Assembly: GCA_017531385.1 (NCBI GenBank)
Contig: JAFXLD010000083.1
Location: forward strand, 1 to 35,404
Reading direction: 5' to 3'
DNA: 35,404 bases
DNA from: Clostridia bacterium
GTDB taxonomy: Bacteria; Bacillota; Clostridia; Oscillospirales; Acutalibacteraceae
In this document: positions 8,319 through 15,283 of the stretch, piece by piece
Layout of the letters: each line of letters begins with the position of its first letter
Numbering within the stretch: the stretch's first letter is position 1
Made by a program: the position numbers and the translations under genes
Notes under the pieces: generated by a model
What the model was told of the DNA's origin: nothing
What the model saw: the letters and a program-made list of their open reading frames with translations, nothing else
The model's database searches: none

Positions 8319-8756
8319 ATGCAGAAAATTTTACCGAAAATCAAAAGATTCATATTCATAATTCTTATGCTATATATGATTTCAGGACTTTCATTTTTCT
8401 TTCTTTATACCTGTTCCGAAATTTCATTTGTTACAAAATTTATTTATGCAATGAATTGGGATCTGACTTTCTTTAACGACGGACTGATTCTGCCGCTTTT
8501 TCTTTTCATTTCCAGTGCCTTCGTTATTGCGGCAATTGTGTGGATTTTCTACAGAAAAGAAACTTCCATCCTTCTGAGAAGTATAATAACGGCAGTTCCG
8601 TTCTGGCAGTTGATCACTTTTTACGGTGCAGTATTTATCAACATGTATTACTCATTAAGTGAATTGAAATTTCTTCTCATTCTTCCCATCGCAGGATTTG
8701 TAGCGATATATTATTTCCTTTTCAGGGAATTAATCACATTATTCAGGAATACATAA
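8319..8756 (+). CDS. Small membrane protein of unknown function
   Basis: I do not recognise this 145-residue protein. It has four predicted transmembrane segments (about 10-30, 48-70, 82-105 and 112-132) with short polar loops, and no conserved catalytic motif. I chose ATG 8319 because AGGAGG sits 7 nt upstream (8306-8311); an in-frame ATG at 8268 would add 17 residues spanning that ribosome binding site. A TTGACA at 8223-8228 may be its -35, but no convincing -10 follows. It sits alone between the subtilase operon and the thrS T-box, and the context gives no clue to its role. Confidence 0.7.
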   Translation: MQKILPKIKRFIFIILMLYMISGLSFFFLYTCSEISFVTKFIYAMNWDLTFFNDGLILPLFLFISSAFVIAAIVWIFYRKETSILLRSIITAVPFWQLITFYGAVFINMYYSLSELKFLLILPIAGFVAIYYFLFRELITLFRNT

Positions 8757-8767
8757 CATTTTTCCAC

Positions 8768-8795
8768 TTGACTTTTTGTGCAAAGTGTTTATAAT
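8768..8795 (+). promoter_or_regulatory. SigmaA promoter of thrS
   Basis: TTGACT (8768-8773) and TATAAT (8790-8795) are separated by 16 bp and lie directly upstream of the T-box leader. Confidence 0.75.
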
Positions 8796-8804
8796 TAAAT
8801 GTAA

Positions 8805-9056
8805 TAGTGATAAAACTATGACGGAGAAGGCATTGCACCGTCACTTTTTCAGAGAGTTCTGTATTAGCTGTGAGCAGAATAAAGTGTAAGCAATCGTTAC
8901 CGCTCCCGAGTGCCGCCGGAAAGTTTTTCAAAAAGCGTTAAGGTGTGCCGTATGACTGCGTTAAAGTCTCTTGAGTGACGGATATACTGTATCCGTAATC
9001 CGGGTGGAACCGTGGAGTTTATGCTTCATCCCTGTTTTTGGGATGGAGCTTTTTTA
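8805..9056 (+). promoter_or_regulatory. T-box leader of thrS
   Basis: The leader carries the T-box core GGGTGGAACCGTG (9002-9014), preceded by TTGAGTGACG and an AGAGAG motif (8850-8855). It ends in an intrinsic terminator, GCTTCATCCC/GGGATGGAGC (9023-9032 with 9040-9049), followed by T's. Uncharged tRNA-Thr should stabilise the antiterminator. The TGGA of the T-box (9005-9008) pairs with the TCCA 3' end seen on the tRNA-Thr gene at 15113-15188. ACC at 8899-8901 is a possible Thr specifier codon, not confirmed by folding. Confidence 0.88.
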
Positions 9057-9080
9057 TTTGTAAAATTGGAGGTAATATAT

Positions 9081-11024
9081 ATGATTAAAGTTTCTCTTAA
9101 AGACGGCGTTGTCAAGGAGTTTGACAGCGGCATCACAGCAATGGAAGTTGCAAAAAACCTCGGCATGGGTCTTTACAAGGCTGCTTGCGTGTGCAGAATT
9201 GACGGCGAAGTTGCAGACCTGAGAACTGTTCTCGACAAGGACTGTGCTCTCGAAATTCTCACATTTGATGACGAAGAAGGTAAAAAGGCTTTCCGTCACA
9301 CAGCATCACACATACTTGCTCAGGCAGTTAAAAGACTTTTCCCCACAGCAAAGCTTGCTATAGGTCCTGCAATCGACAACGGTTTTTACTATGATTTTGA
9401 TGTGGATGTTCCTTTCACTCCCGAAGTGCTTGAAAAAATCGAGGGTGAAATGAAGAAGATTGTTAAAGAAGGACTCCAGCTTGAAAAGTTTGAGCTGACT
9501 CCCGACGAAGCAATTGCAATGATGAAAGAAAAAGACGAACCCTACAAGGTTGAGCTTATCGAAGAACATGCAGGCAAAGGCGAAAATATTTCATTCTTCA
9601 AGCAGGGTGATTTTGTAGAGCTTTGTGCAGGTCCTCACATTCCCGACACTTCAAGAGTAAAGGCATTCAAGCTCACAAGTGCAACGGGTGCTTACTGGAG
9701 AGGTGATTCAACAAAGAAAATGCTTCAGCGTGTATACGGCACAGCTTACACAAAGGCAGCAGACCTTGAAGAACATCTTCTCAGAATGGAAGAAGCAAAG
9801 AAGCGTGACCACAACAAGCTCGGAAGAGAGCTCGAGCTCTTCACAACAGTTGACTGCATCGGTCAGGGACTTCCCATTCTTCTTCCCAAGGGTACATTCA
9901 TCGTTCAGACACTTCAGAGATTCGTTGAAGACGAAGAAGCAAGACGTGGCTGGGTGCGTACAAAGACTCCCCTTATGGCAAAGAGTGACCTCTATAAGAT
10001 TTCAGGTCACTGGGATCACTATAAAGACGGCATGTTCGTTTTAGGTGACGAAGAAAAGGACGATGAAGTTTTCGCACTTCGTCCCATGACTTGTCCTTTC
10101 CAGTATCAGGCATACCTCAACAGAGCACGTTCATACCGTGACCTGCCCATGAGACTGGCTGAAACATCAACTCTTTTCAGAAACGAATCATCAGGCGAAA
10201 TGCACGGTCTTATCCGTGTCCGTCAGTTCACAATTTCAGAAGGACATCTTATGTGTCTTCCCGAACAGCTTGCTGACGAATTCAAGAACTGTCTTGACCT
10301 TTGCATCTTCATGCTCAAGACTCTCGGTCTTTACGAAGATGTTTCTTACCGTTTCTCACAGTGGGATCCCACAAACACAGAGAAATATATCGGCACACAG
10401 GAACAGTGGGATGAAGCACAGGGTATCATGAAAGAAATTCTTGATGATATCGGTCTTGAATACAAAGTCGGTATCGGCGAAGCTGCTTTCTACGGTCCCA
10501 AGCTCGATATTCAGATTAAGAACGTTTACGGCAAGGAAGATACTCTTATCACAATCCAGATCGACCAGATGCTCGCTGAAAAGTTCGGCATGGAATATGT
10601 TGACCGTGACGGCACAAAGAAGAATCCCTATATCATTCACAGAACATCAATCGGTTGTTACGAAAGAACTCTTGCACTTCTTATTGAAAAATATGCAGGT
10701 GCATTCCCCATGTGGCTTGCTCCCGAACAGATCAGATTCCTTCCCATCGCTGACAGACACCTTGACTATTGCTATGAAGTCAAGGCAAAACTTGAAGCAC
10801 TCGGCATGAGAGTGACTGTTGACGACAGAAGCGAAAAGACAGGATACAAAATCCGTTCAGCACAGATGGAAAAAATTCCTTATATGCTCGTTGTCGGTGA
10901 CAAGGAAGCAGAAGAAGGCACTCTTTCAGTCAGAAAGAGAGGCTTTGGTGACCAGGGCGCAATGACAGTTGAAGACTTCATGGCAATGGCACAGAAAGAT
11001 GTAGACAACAAAGTAATCTGGTAA
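9081..11024 (+). CDS. thrS: Threonyl-tRNA synthetase
   Basis: ThrRS charges tRNA-Thr with threonine in the cytoplasm. The 647-residue protein has an N-terminal TGS domain (1-about 62), an editing/SAD domain with the HTASHILAQA histidines, a class II catalytic core and an anticodon-binding domain at the C-terminus. The zinc ligands of the active site are visible: Cys in RPMTCP, His in EGHLMC and His in IIHRTS. ATG 9081 is preceded by GGAGG (9068-9072). An in-frame ATG at 9012 lies inside the T-box terminator and is not a plausible start. It is monocistronic, with expression set by the T-box. Confidence 0.97.
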   Translation: MIKVSLKDGVVKEFDSGITAMEVAKNLGMGLYKAACVCRIDGEVADLRTVLDKDCALEILTFDDEEGKKAFRHTASHILAQAVKRLFPTAKLAIGPAIDNGFYYDFDVDVPFTPEVLEKIEGEMKKIVKEGLQLEKFELTPDEAIAMMKEKDEPYKVELIEEHAGKGENISFFKQGDFVELCAGPHIPDTSRVKAFKLTSATGAYWRGDSTKKMLQRVYGTAYTKAADLEEHLLRMEEAKKRDHNKLGRELELFTTVDCIGQGLPILLPKGTFIVQTLQRFVEDEEARRGWVRTKTPLMAKSDLYKISGHWDHYKDGMFVLGDEEKDDEVFALRPMTCPFQYQAYLNRARSYRDLPMRLAETSTLFRNESSGEMHGLIRVRQFTISEGHLMCLPEQLADEFKNCLDLCIFMLKTLGLYEDVSYRFSQWDPTNTEKYIGTQEQWDEAQGIMKEILDDIGLEYKVGIGEAAFYGPKLDIQIKNVYGKEDTLITIQIDQMLAEKFGMEYVDRDGTKKNPYIIHRTSIGCYERTLALLIEKYAGAFPMWLAPEQIRFLPIADRHLDYCYEVKAKLEALGMRVTVDDRSEKTGYKIRSAQMEKIPYMLVVGDKEAEEGTLSVRKRGFGDQGAMTVEDFMAMAQKDVDNKVIW

Positions 11025-11044
11025 AAAATAAATTTATCAATTAA

Positions 11045-11082
11045 TAATGCACAATGTATGTATCATCATGCATTGTGCATTA
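11045..11082. terminator. Hairpin after thrS
   Basis: A 12-bp perfect stem, TAATGCACAATG (11045-11056) with CATTGTGCATTA (11071-11082), follows the thrS stop. No proper T-run follows, so it may be a palindromic repeat and not a classic terminator; a related ATTGTGCATTATGCAT word is at 35252-35267. Confidence 0.5.
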
Positions 11083-11160
11083 AATTGTTGTTCATTTTCC
11101 CACTTTGCAATGTCTGCACTTCCCTGTTATTCGACAGTTTAACCAAAAAGAAAAAAGTGC

Positions 11161-11198
11161 TTGACATGTTGACACTAATGTGTTATATTAACTATACC
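11161..11198 (+). promoter_or_regulatory. Promoter(s) of rpmG-secE-nusG
   Basis: TTGACA (11161-11166) and TATATT (11184-11189) are separated by 17 bp. A second TTGACA (11169-11174) could pair with TATACC (11193-11198, 18 bp). A weak CCTC-ttttt-GAGG hairpin followed by T's (11197-11219) lies just downstream. Confidence 0.75.
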
Positions 11199-11293
11199 TC
11201 TTTTTGAGGGCTGTTTTTTTGTGTGCATTTTTTCAATGTGACAAATGCCCTGTAAATAAAGAGGGAGGCTACATTAATTATGGAGGTGCCGTT

Positions 11294-11443
11294 ATGAGAG
11301 TTAAGGTTACTCTTGCTTGTACAGAATGCAAGCAGCGCAATTACAACACAATGAAGAACAAGAAGAACACACCCGACAGATTAGAGATGAACAAGTATTG
11401 CAGATTCTGCAAGAAGCATACTCTCCACAGAGAAACAAAGTAA
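11294..11443 (+). CDS. rpmG: 50S ribosomal protein L33
   Basis: L33 is a small zinc-ribbon protein of the large subunit. The 49-residue product [17 protein letters not shown]... shows two CxxC pairs (CTEC and CRFC), so this is the zinc-binding (C+) form. GGAGG at 11282-11286 fixes the start at ATG 11294; the longer in-frame extension from 11204 overlaps the leader. It heads the rpmG-secE-nusG block, as in most Firmicutes. Confidence 0.95.
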   Translation: MRVKVTLACTECKQRNYNTMKNKKNTPDRLEMNKYCRFCKKHTLHRETK

Positions 11444-11494
11444 TTTGTTGCTTAAGTGTATTCTTGAATCCGATTATGAAAGGAGATTCTTCAA

Positions 11495-11899
11495 GTGGCT
11501 GATGAAAACAAGCAGGTCGATAAAGAAGCTTTGAAAGCTCAGAAACAGGCCGAAAAGGAAGCTCTTAAAGCAAAAAAAGAGCGTATCAAACAGAGCAAGC
11601 CCAAAAAAGAAGGTAACGTGTTCTTACGTGCAGGCGCAAAGGTTAAAAAGTTCTGCAAAGACTTCAAGGGTACTTGCAAAAAAGTTATCTGGCCCGACAG
11701 AAAGACAGTTCTTAAAAACACACTTATTGTTTTTCTTGTAACTATCGTTGTCGGTATAGGTATCTGGATTGCTGATTTTGCTTTCGTAGAAGGCATAAAA
11801 GGCATTCAGTCGGTTATTGAAAATAATGTTGAGGATGTAAGTAATGTTGATGATGCAGCAGAAGGTACATCTGATCACGATCACGACCACGATCATTAA
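11495..11899 (+). CDS. secE: Preprotein translocase subunit SecE with His/Asp tail
   Basis: SecE clamps SecY in the membrane translocon. The 134-residue protein is long for a single-span Firmicutes SecE (about 60-75). It has a Lys-rich helical N-terminus (about 1-42), the conserved amphipathic segment with VIWPDRKTVLKNT, one transmembrane helix (about 75-95) and an acidic C-terminal extension ending in four alternating His-Asp units, a possible metal-binding tail. It starts with GTG at 11495 behind AAGGAG (11480-11485). Position between rpmG and nusG supports the call. Confidence 0.93.
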   Translation: MADENKQVDKEALKAQKQAEKEALKAKKERIKQSKPKKEGNVFLRAGAKVKKFCKDFKGTCKKVIWPDRKTVLKNTLIVFLVTIVVGIGIWIADFAFVEGIKGIQSVIENNVEDVSNVDDAAEGTSDHDHDHDH

Positions 11900-11953
11900 T
11901 TTTCCGACTTGATTATTTAACTAATTTCGCAGATTACGGAGGTTATGCGTAAA

Positions 11954-12511
11954 ATGGAAGATGCAAAATGGTATGTCGTCCATACTTACAGCGGCTACGA
12001 AAACAAAGTTGCCGATAATATAGTAAAAGTCGTTGAGAACCGTAAGATGCACGAGCAGATTCTCGAAGTCAGAGTCCCCACAGAGCTTGTAACAGAGATC
12101 AGAGAGGACGGAAAGACAAGAGAAGTGGAAAGAAAGCTTTTCCCCGGTTATGTTCTCGTTAAGATGGGTGTTTTTTATGATACCAAGTCCGGCGAAATGA
12201 AAATGACGGACGAAGCATGGTATGTTGTAAGAAACACAAGAGGTGTTACCGGCTTTGTCGGTCCCGAAAGCAAACCCCGTCCGCTTTCCGAAAAGGAAGT
12301 TATCGCAATGGGTGTTGAAAAGCACACAGTTGAGGTAAGTTATGAGGTCGGCGATCTCGTTTCCGTTATAGGCGGTCCGTTTGACAGCTTCCAGGGTACC
12401 GTTGACATGATTGACATTGATAACGATGTTGTCCGTGTAATCATTTCCATGATGGGCAGAGAAACTCCCATCGAACTCGGTCTTGATCAGGTTGAGCCTG
12501 CTCTTGACTAA
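11954..12511 (+). CDS. nusG: Transcription termination/antitermination factor NusG
   Basis: NusG binds RNA polymerase and influences pausing and termination. The 185-residue protein has the NGN domain (KWYVVHTYSGYENKVA...) and a C-terminal KOW domain (VGDLVSVIGGPFDSFQGTV). ATG 11954 gives the usual MEDAKWYVVHT start with GGAGG 11 nt upstream. ATG 11945, three codons earlier, lies only 2 nt from that ribosome binding site and is less likely. It follows secE and precedes rplK. Confidence 0.95.
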   Translation: MEDAKWYVVHTYSGYENKVADNIVKVVENRKMHEQILEVRVPTELVTEIREDGKTREVERKLFPGYVLVKMGVFYDTKSGEMKMTDEAWYVVRNTRGVTGFVGPESKPRPLSEKEVIAMGVEKHTVEVSYEVGDLVSVIGGPFDSFQGTVDMIDIDNDVVRVIISMMGRETPIELGLDQVEPALD

Positions 12512-12574
12512 AAAAACAATATTTTTTTGGTAATGTGCGGCTATGCCCGCTTATTATAGGGTAATCCCCCGGAT

Positions 12575-12617
12575 TGTCCTGTGGGAGGAGAGAGAAACTC
12601 ACTCCGCCACTACCACA
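12575..12617 (+). promoter_or_regulatory. Possible ribosomal-protein leader before rplK
   Basis: The 126-nt gap between nusG and rplK holds GTGGGAGGAG (12581-12590) that can pair with CTCCGCCAC (12602-12610), enclosing GAGAGAAACTC, then TACCACA. Similar structures before rplK bind L1 or L11 for autoregulation in many bacteria. The assignment is by resemblance only. Confidence 0.4.
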
Positions 12618-12637
12618 TTTTTTTTGGAGGTGCAGTT

Positions 12638-13063
12638 ATGGCACAGAAAGTTACAGGCTTTATTAAGCTTCAGATCCCTGCCGGCAAAGCAACACCGGCT
12701 CCCCCCGTTGGCCCTGCTCTCGGTCAGCACGGTGTCAACATCATGGCATTCACAAAGGAATTCAATGAGCGTACAAAGAATGACATGGGTCTTATCATTC
12801 CCGTTGTTATCACTGTTTACGCAGACCGTTCCTTCTCATTCATCACAAAGACTCCCCCTGCAGCTGTTCTTATCAAGAAAGCTTGCGGTCTTGAGAGTGG
12901 CTCCGGTGTTCCCAACAAGACAAAGGTTGCTACAATCACAAGTGAGCAGATCAGAAAAATTGCAGAACAGAAAATGCCCGACCTTAACGCAGCAAGTGTA
13001 GAAGCAGCAATGAGCATGATTGCCGGTACAGCTCGCAGCATGGGCGTTGTCGTTGCAGACTAA
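12638..13063 (+). CDS. rplK: 50S ribosomal protein L11
   Basis: L11 forms part of the GTPase-associated centre with 23S rRNA. The 141-residue product begins [30 protein letters not shown] in typical fashion (Pro-rich hinge at about 20-30), and the full length matches the family. ATG 12638 has GGAGG at 12626-12630; the extension to 12581 overlaps the leader structure. rplA follows after 18 nt. Confidence 0.97.
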   Translation: MAQKVTGFIKLQIPAGKATPAPPVGPALGQHGVNIMAFTKEFNERTKNDMGLIIPVVITVYADRSFSFITKTPPAAVLIKKACGLESGSGVPNKTKVATITSEQIRKIAEQKMPDLNAASVEAAMSMIAGTARSMGVVVAD

Positions 13064-13081
13064 GCCGGAGGTAAGTGAATA

Positions 13082-13792
13082 ATGAAACATGGTAAGAAAT
13101 ATGTTGACAGCGTAAAAGCTGTTGATTTAACAAAAGTTTATGATCCCAGCGAAGCACTTGCTCTCGCTTGCCAGACCGCTAAGGCAAAGTTCGACGAAAC
13201 TGTTGAAGTTCATGTTCGTCTCGGTGTTGACTCACGTCACGCAGACCAGCAGGTTCGTGGTGCTGTTGTTCTTCCCAACGGTACAGGTAAGAAGGTAAGA
13301 GTTGCTGTATTCGCAAAGGGTGCAGAAGCAGATGCTGCTGTTGCAGCAGGTGCTGAAGTTGTAGGTGCTGAAGATCTCGTTGCAAGAATCCAGGGCGAAG
13401 GTTTCATGGATTTCGACGTATGTATCGCAGCTCCCAACATGATGGGTCTTGTTGGTCGTCTCGGTAAAGTCCTCGGTCCCCGTGGTCTTATGCCCAGCCC
13501 CAAGGCAGGTACTGTTACTCCTGACGTAGCTAAGGCTGTTGAAGAAGCTAAGGCTGGTAAGATTGAGTACCGTCTTGATAAGACAAACATCATCCACTGC
13601 CCCATCGGCAAGGCATCTTTCGGCGCAGAGAAGCTCGGCGAAAACTTCGCTACTCTTCTTGAAGCTATCATCAAGGCTAAGCCCGCAGCTGCAAAGGGTC
13701 AGTACATCCGTTCTTGTGTAGTTGCTTCAACAATGGGCCCCGGCGTTCGCGTTAACCCCAACAAAGTTGTTGTTACTGCAACAGAAGAATAA
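13082..13792 (+). CDS. rplA: 50S ribosomal protein L1
   Basis: L1 forms the mobile stalk near the E site and often represses its own operon. The 236-residue product contains the family signature around [17 protein letters not shown] and the [12 protein letters not shown]-like RNA-binding region. CGGAGGTAAG precedes the ATG. It forms the rplKA unit; a separate promoter and leader separate it from rplJL. Confidence 0.97.
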   Translation: MKHGKKYVDSVKAVDLTKVYDPSEALALACQTAKAKFDETVEVHVRLGVDSRHADQQVRGAVVLPNGTGKKVRVAVFAKGAEADAAVAAGAEVVGAEDLVARIQGEGFMDFDVCIAAPNMMGLVGRLGKVLGPRGLMPSPKAGTVTPDVAKAVEEAKAGKIEYRLDKTNIIHCPIGKASFGAEKLGENFATLLEAIIKAKPAAAKGQYIRSCVVASTMGPGVRVNPNKVVVTATEE

Positions 13793-13804
13793 TTAATTAA
13801 GGTA

Positions 13805-13833
13805 TTGACATAAAAGTAATTTTGTGTTAATAT
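13805..13833 (+). promoter_or_regulatory. SigmaA promoter of rplJL
   Basis: TTGACA (13805-13810) and TAATAT (13828-13833) are separated by exactly 17 bp, immediately before the L10 leader. Confidence 0.88.
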
Positions 13834-13840
13834 ATATAAG

Positions 13841-13957
13841 CTGTTCTAAAGACAGCAGGTTCGGTTCAACCGATTAAGCATCGACGCCTGCCGAGGAATG
13901 GAATACGATTTTACTAATTGTATGCCTTTCTGTCTTTGTACAGGAAGGCATTTTTTC
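13841..13957 (+). promoter_or_regulatory. L10 leader with attenuator
   Basis: The conserved L10-leader words AAAGACAGCAGGT (13848-13860), AAGCATCG and GCCTGCCGAGG are present. The leader ends in an intrinsic terminator: ATGCCTTTCTG (13922-13932) pairs with CAGGAAGGCAT (13941-13951), followed by T's. Binding of L10 or the L10-L12 complex should favour termination and so autoregulate rplJL. Confidence 0.9.
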
Positions 13958-14003
13958 CATATTGAACAGCACTTAAAATATTTATGGGCAGGTGAAACCA
14001 AGC

Positions 14004-14567
14004 ATGCCAAGTGCAAAAGTTTTAGAGCAGAAGAAACAGCAGGTTGCTGAACTTTCTGAGAAGCTGAACAACGCTGTAGCAGGTGTTCTTGTTGATTACA
14101 AGGGTATCACTGTTGCAGACGACACAGTTCTTCGTGCAAACCTCAGAAAAGCAGGCGTTGACTACGCTGTTGTAAAGAACACTCTTCTTACTCTTGCTGT
14201 TAAGGGCACAGCTCTCGAAGGACTTACATCAGTTCTCGAAGGCACAACAGCTCTCGCAGTAAGTAAGGACGATGCAGTAGCTTCTGCAAAAATTCTCTCA
14301 GAATTTGCTGAAAAGCATGAGAATTTCTCAGTTAAGGGCGGTTTCCTCGATGGTGAGGTTATCTCTCTTGAAAAGATTGACAGTCTTGCAAAGCTTCCCT
14401 CAAAAGAAGTTCTTCTCGCAACTGTCGCAGCTGCATTCCAGGCTCCCATGGCATCCTTCGCAAGAGCAGTCAATGCTATTGTTGAAAAGGACGGCGAAGG
14501 CGCAACAGAAGCAGCTCCCGCTGAAGAAGCTGCACCCGCAGCTGAAGAAGCACCCGCAGCAGAATAA
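14004..14567 (+). CDS. rplJ: 50S ribosomal protein L10
   Basis: L10 anchors the L7/L12 stalk. The 187-residue product starts MPSAKVLEQKKQQVAELSEKL, as expected; an in-frame GTG at 13992 would overlap the AGGTG ribosome binding site and is rejected. The C-terminal 20 residues are an Ala/Glu/Pro-rich tail (EAAPAEEAAPAAEE-like), a common extension of low complexity. The L10 leader lies immediately upstream and rplL follows after 55 nt. Confidence 0.96.
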   Translation: MPSAKVLEQKKQQVAELSEKLNNAVAGVLVDYKGITVADDTVLRANLRKAGVDYAVVKNTLLTLAVKGTALEGLTSVLEGTTALAVSKDDAVASAKILSEFAEKHENFSVKGGFLDGEVISLEKIDSLAKLPSKEVLLATVAAAFQAPMASFARAVNAIVEKDGEGATEAAPAEEAAPAAEEAPAAE

Positions 14568-14622
14568 TTTTGTTGCAAACTAAAAAAAGAAATTAATCGA
14601 AATTTATCGGAGGTAAATTAAA

Positions 14623-15000
14623 ATGGCATCAGAGAAAATCACTAAGATTGTTGATGAAGTTGCTGAGCTTTCAGTTCTTGAACTCTCAGAGCTTGTTAAA
14701 GAAGTAGAAGAAAGATTCGGCGTTAGCGCTGCTGCTCCCGTAGCTGTAGCTGTTGCTGCAGGCCCTGCAGAAGCTGCTGAAGAAAAGACAGAATTTGACG
14801 TTGTTCTTGCAGGTTTCGACGCTGCTGCAAAGATCAAGGTTATCAAGGTTGTTCGTGAAATCACAGGTCTTGGCCTTGGCGAAGCAAAAGCTGCTGTTGA
14901 AGAAGCTCCCAAGACACTCAAGGAAGCTGTTTCTAAGGAAGAAGCTGAAGAACTCAAGGCTAAGCTTGAAGAAGCAGGCGCAAAGGTTGAACTTAAGTAA
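14623..15000 (+). CDS. rplL: 50S ribosomal protein L7/L12
   Basis: L7/L12 is the flexible stalk protein that recruits translational GTPases. The 125-residue product has the N-terminal dimerisation domain (1-about 32), an Ala/Val-rich hinge (about 33-50) and the compact C-terminal domain ([20 protein letters not shown]... [12 protein letters not shown]). GGAGG precedes ATG 14623. A terminator follows directly. Confidence 0.97.
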   Translation: MASEKITKIVDEVAELSVLELSELVKEVEERFGVSAAAPVAVAVAAGPAEAAEEKTEFDVVLAGFDAAAKIKVIKVVREITGLGLGEAKAAVEEAPKTLKEAVSKEEAEELKAKLEEAGAKVELK

Positions 15001-15020
15001 TTCTTACTTAACACCATTTA

Positions 15021-15050
15021 TCCCATCTGTTAATTCAGATGGGATTTTTT
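15021..15050 (+). terminator. Terminator of rplJL
   Basis: TCCCATCTG (15021-15029) pairs with CAGATGGGA (15036-15044) across a TTAATT loop, followed by six T's. Confidence 0.93.
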
Positions 15051-15060
15051 ATTAAATAAC

Positions 15061-15108
15061 AAAAAAAAGACTGCAAATCTGCTACTACGGCAAATCTGCA
15101 GTCTTTTT
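15061..15108 (-). terminator. Terminator of tRNA-Thr
   Basis: AAAAAGACTGCA (15064-15075) pairs with TGCAGTCTTTTT (15097-15108); the A-run at 15055-15068 reads as a U-tract on the minus strand. The loop contains a direct repeat of GCAAATCTGC (15073-15082, 15090-15099). Confidence 0.85.
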
Positions 15109-15112
15109 GTTT

Positions 15113-15188
15113 TGGAGCTTGTGATCCGGCTCGAACGGACGACCTGCGCATTACGAATGCGCTGCACTACCGACTGTGCTACACAAGC
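15113..15188 (-). tRNA. tRNA-Thr (anticodon CGU)
   Basis: On the minus strand the 76-nt gene has a 7-bp acceptor stem GCTTGTG/CACAAGC, an anticodon stem GCGCA/TGCGC with loop TTCGTAA (anticodon CGT, reading ACG), and a T arm with TTCGAGC. The discriminator base is U and CCA is encoded. An optimal promoter lies on the minus strand: TTGAAA (15230-15235) and TATAAT (15207-15212) with 17 bp spacing. Confidence 0.95.
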
Positions 15189-15206
15189 AATTTTATCGAC
15201 TGAATT

Positions 15207-15235
15207 ATTATAATAAATTTTCATAGGATTTTCAA
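15207..15235 (-). promoter_or_regulatory. Promoter of tRNA-Thr
   Basis: Minus-strand TTGAAA (15230-15235) and TATAAT (15207-15212) have a 17-bp spacer; transcription would begin about 12 nt before the mature tRNA 5' end. Confidence 0.8.
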
Positions 15236-15283
15236 GACTTTTATTATAATTTTTTTATCAGCCGATTCTGAATGTTTATATTT

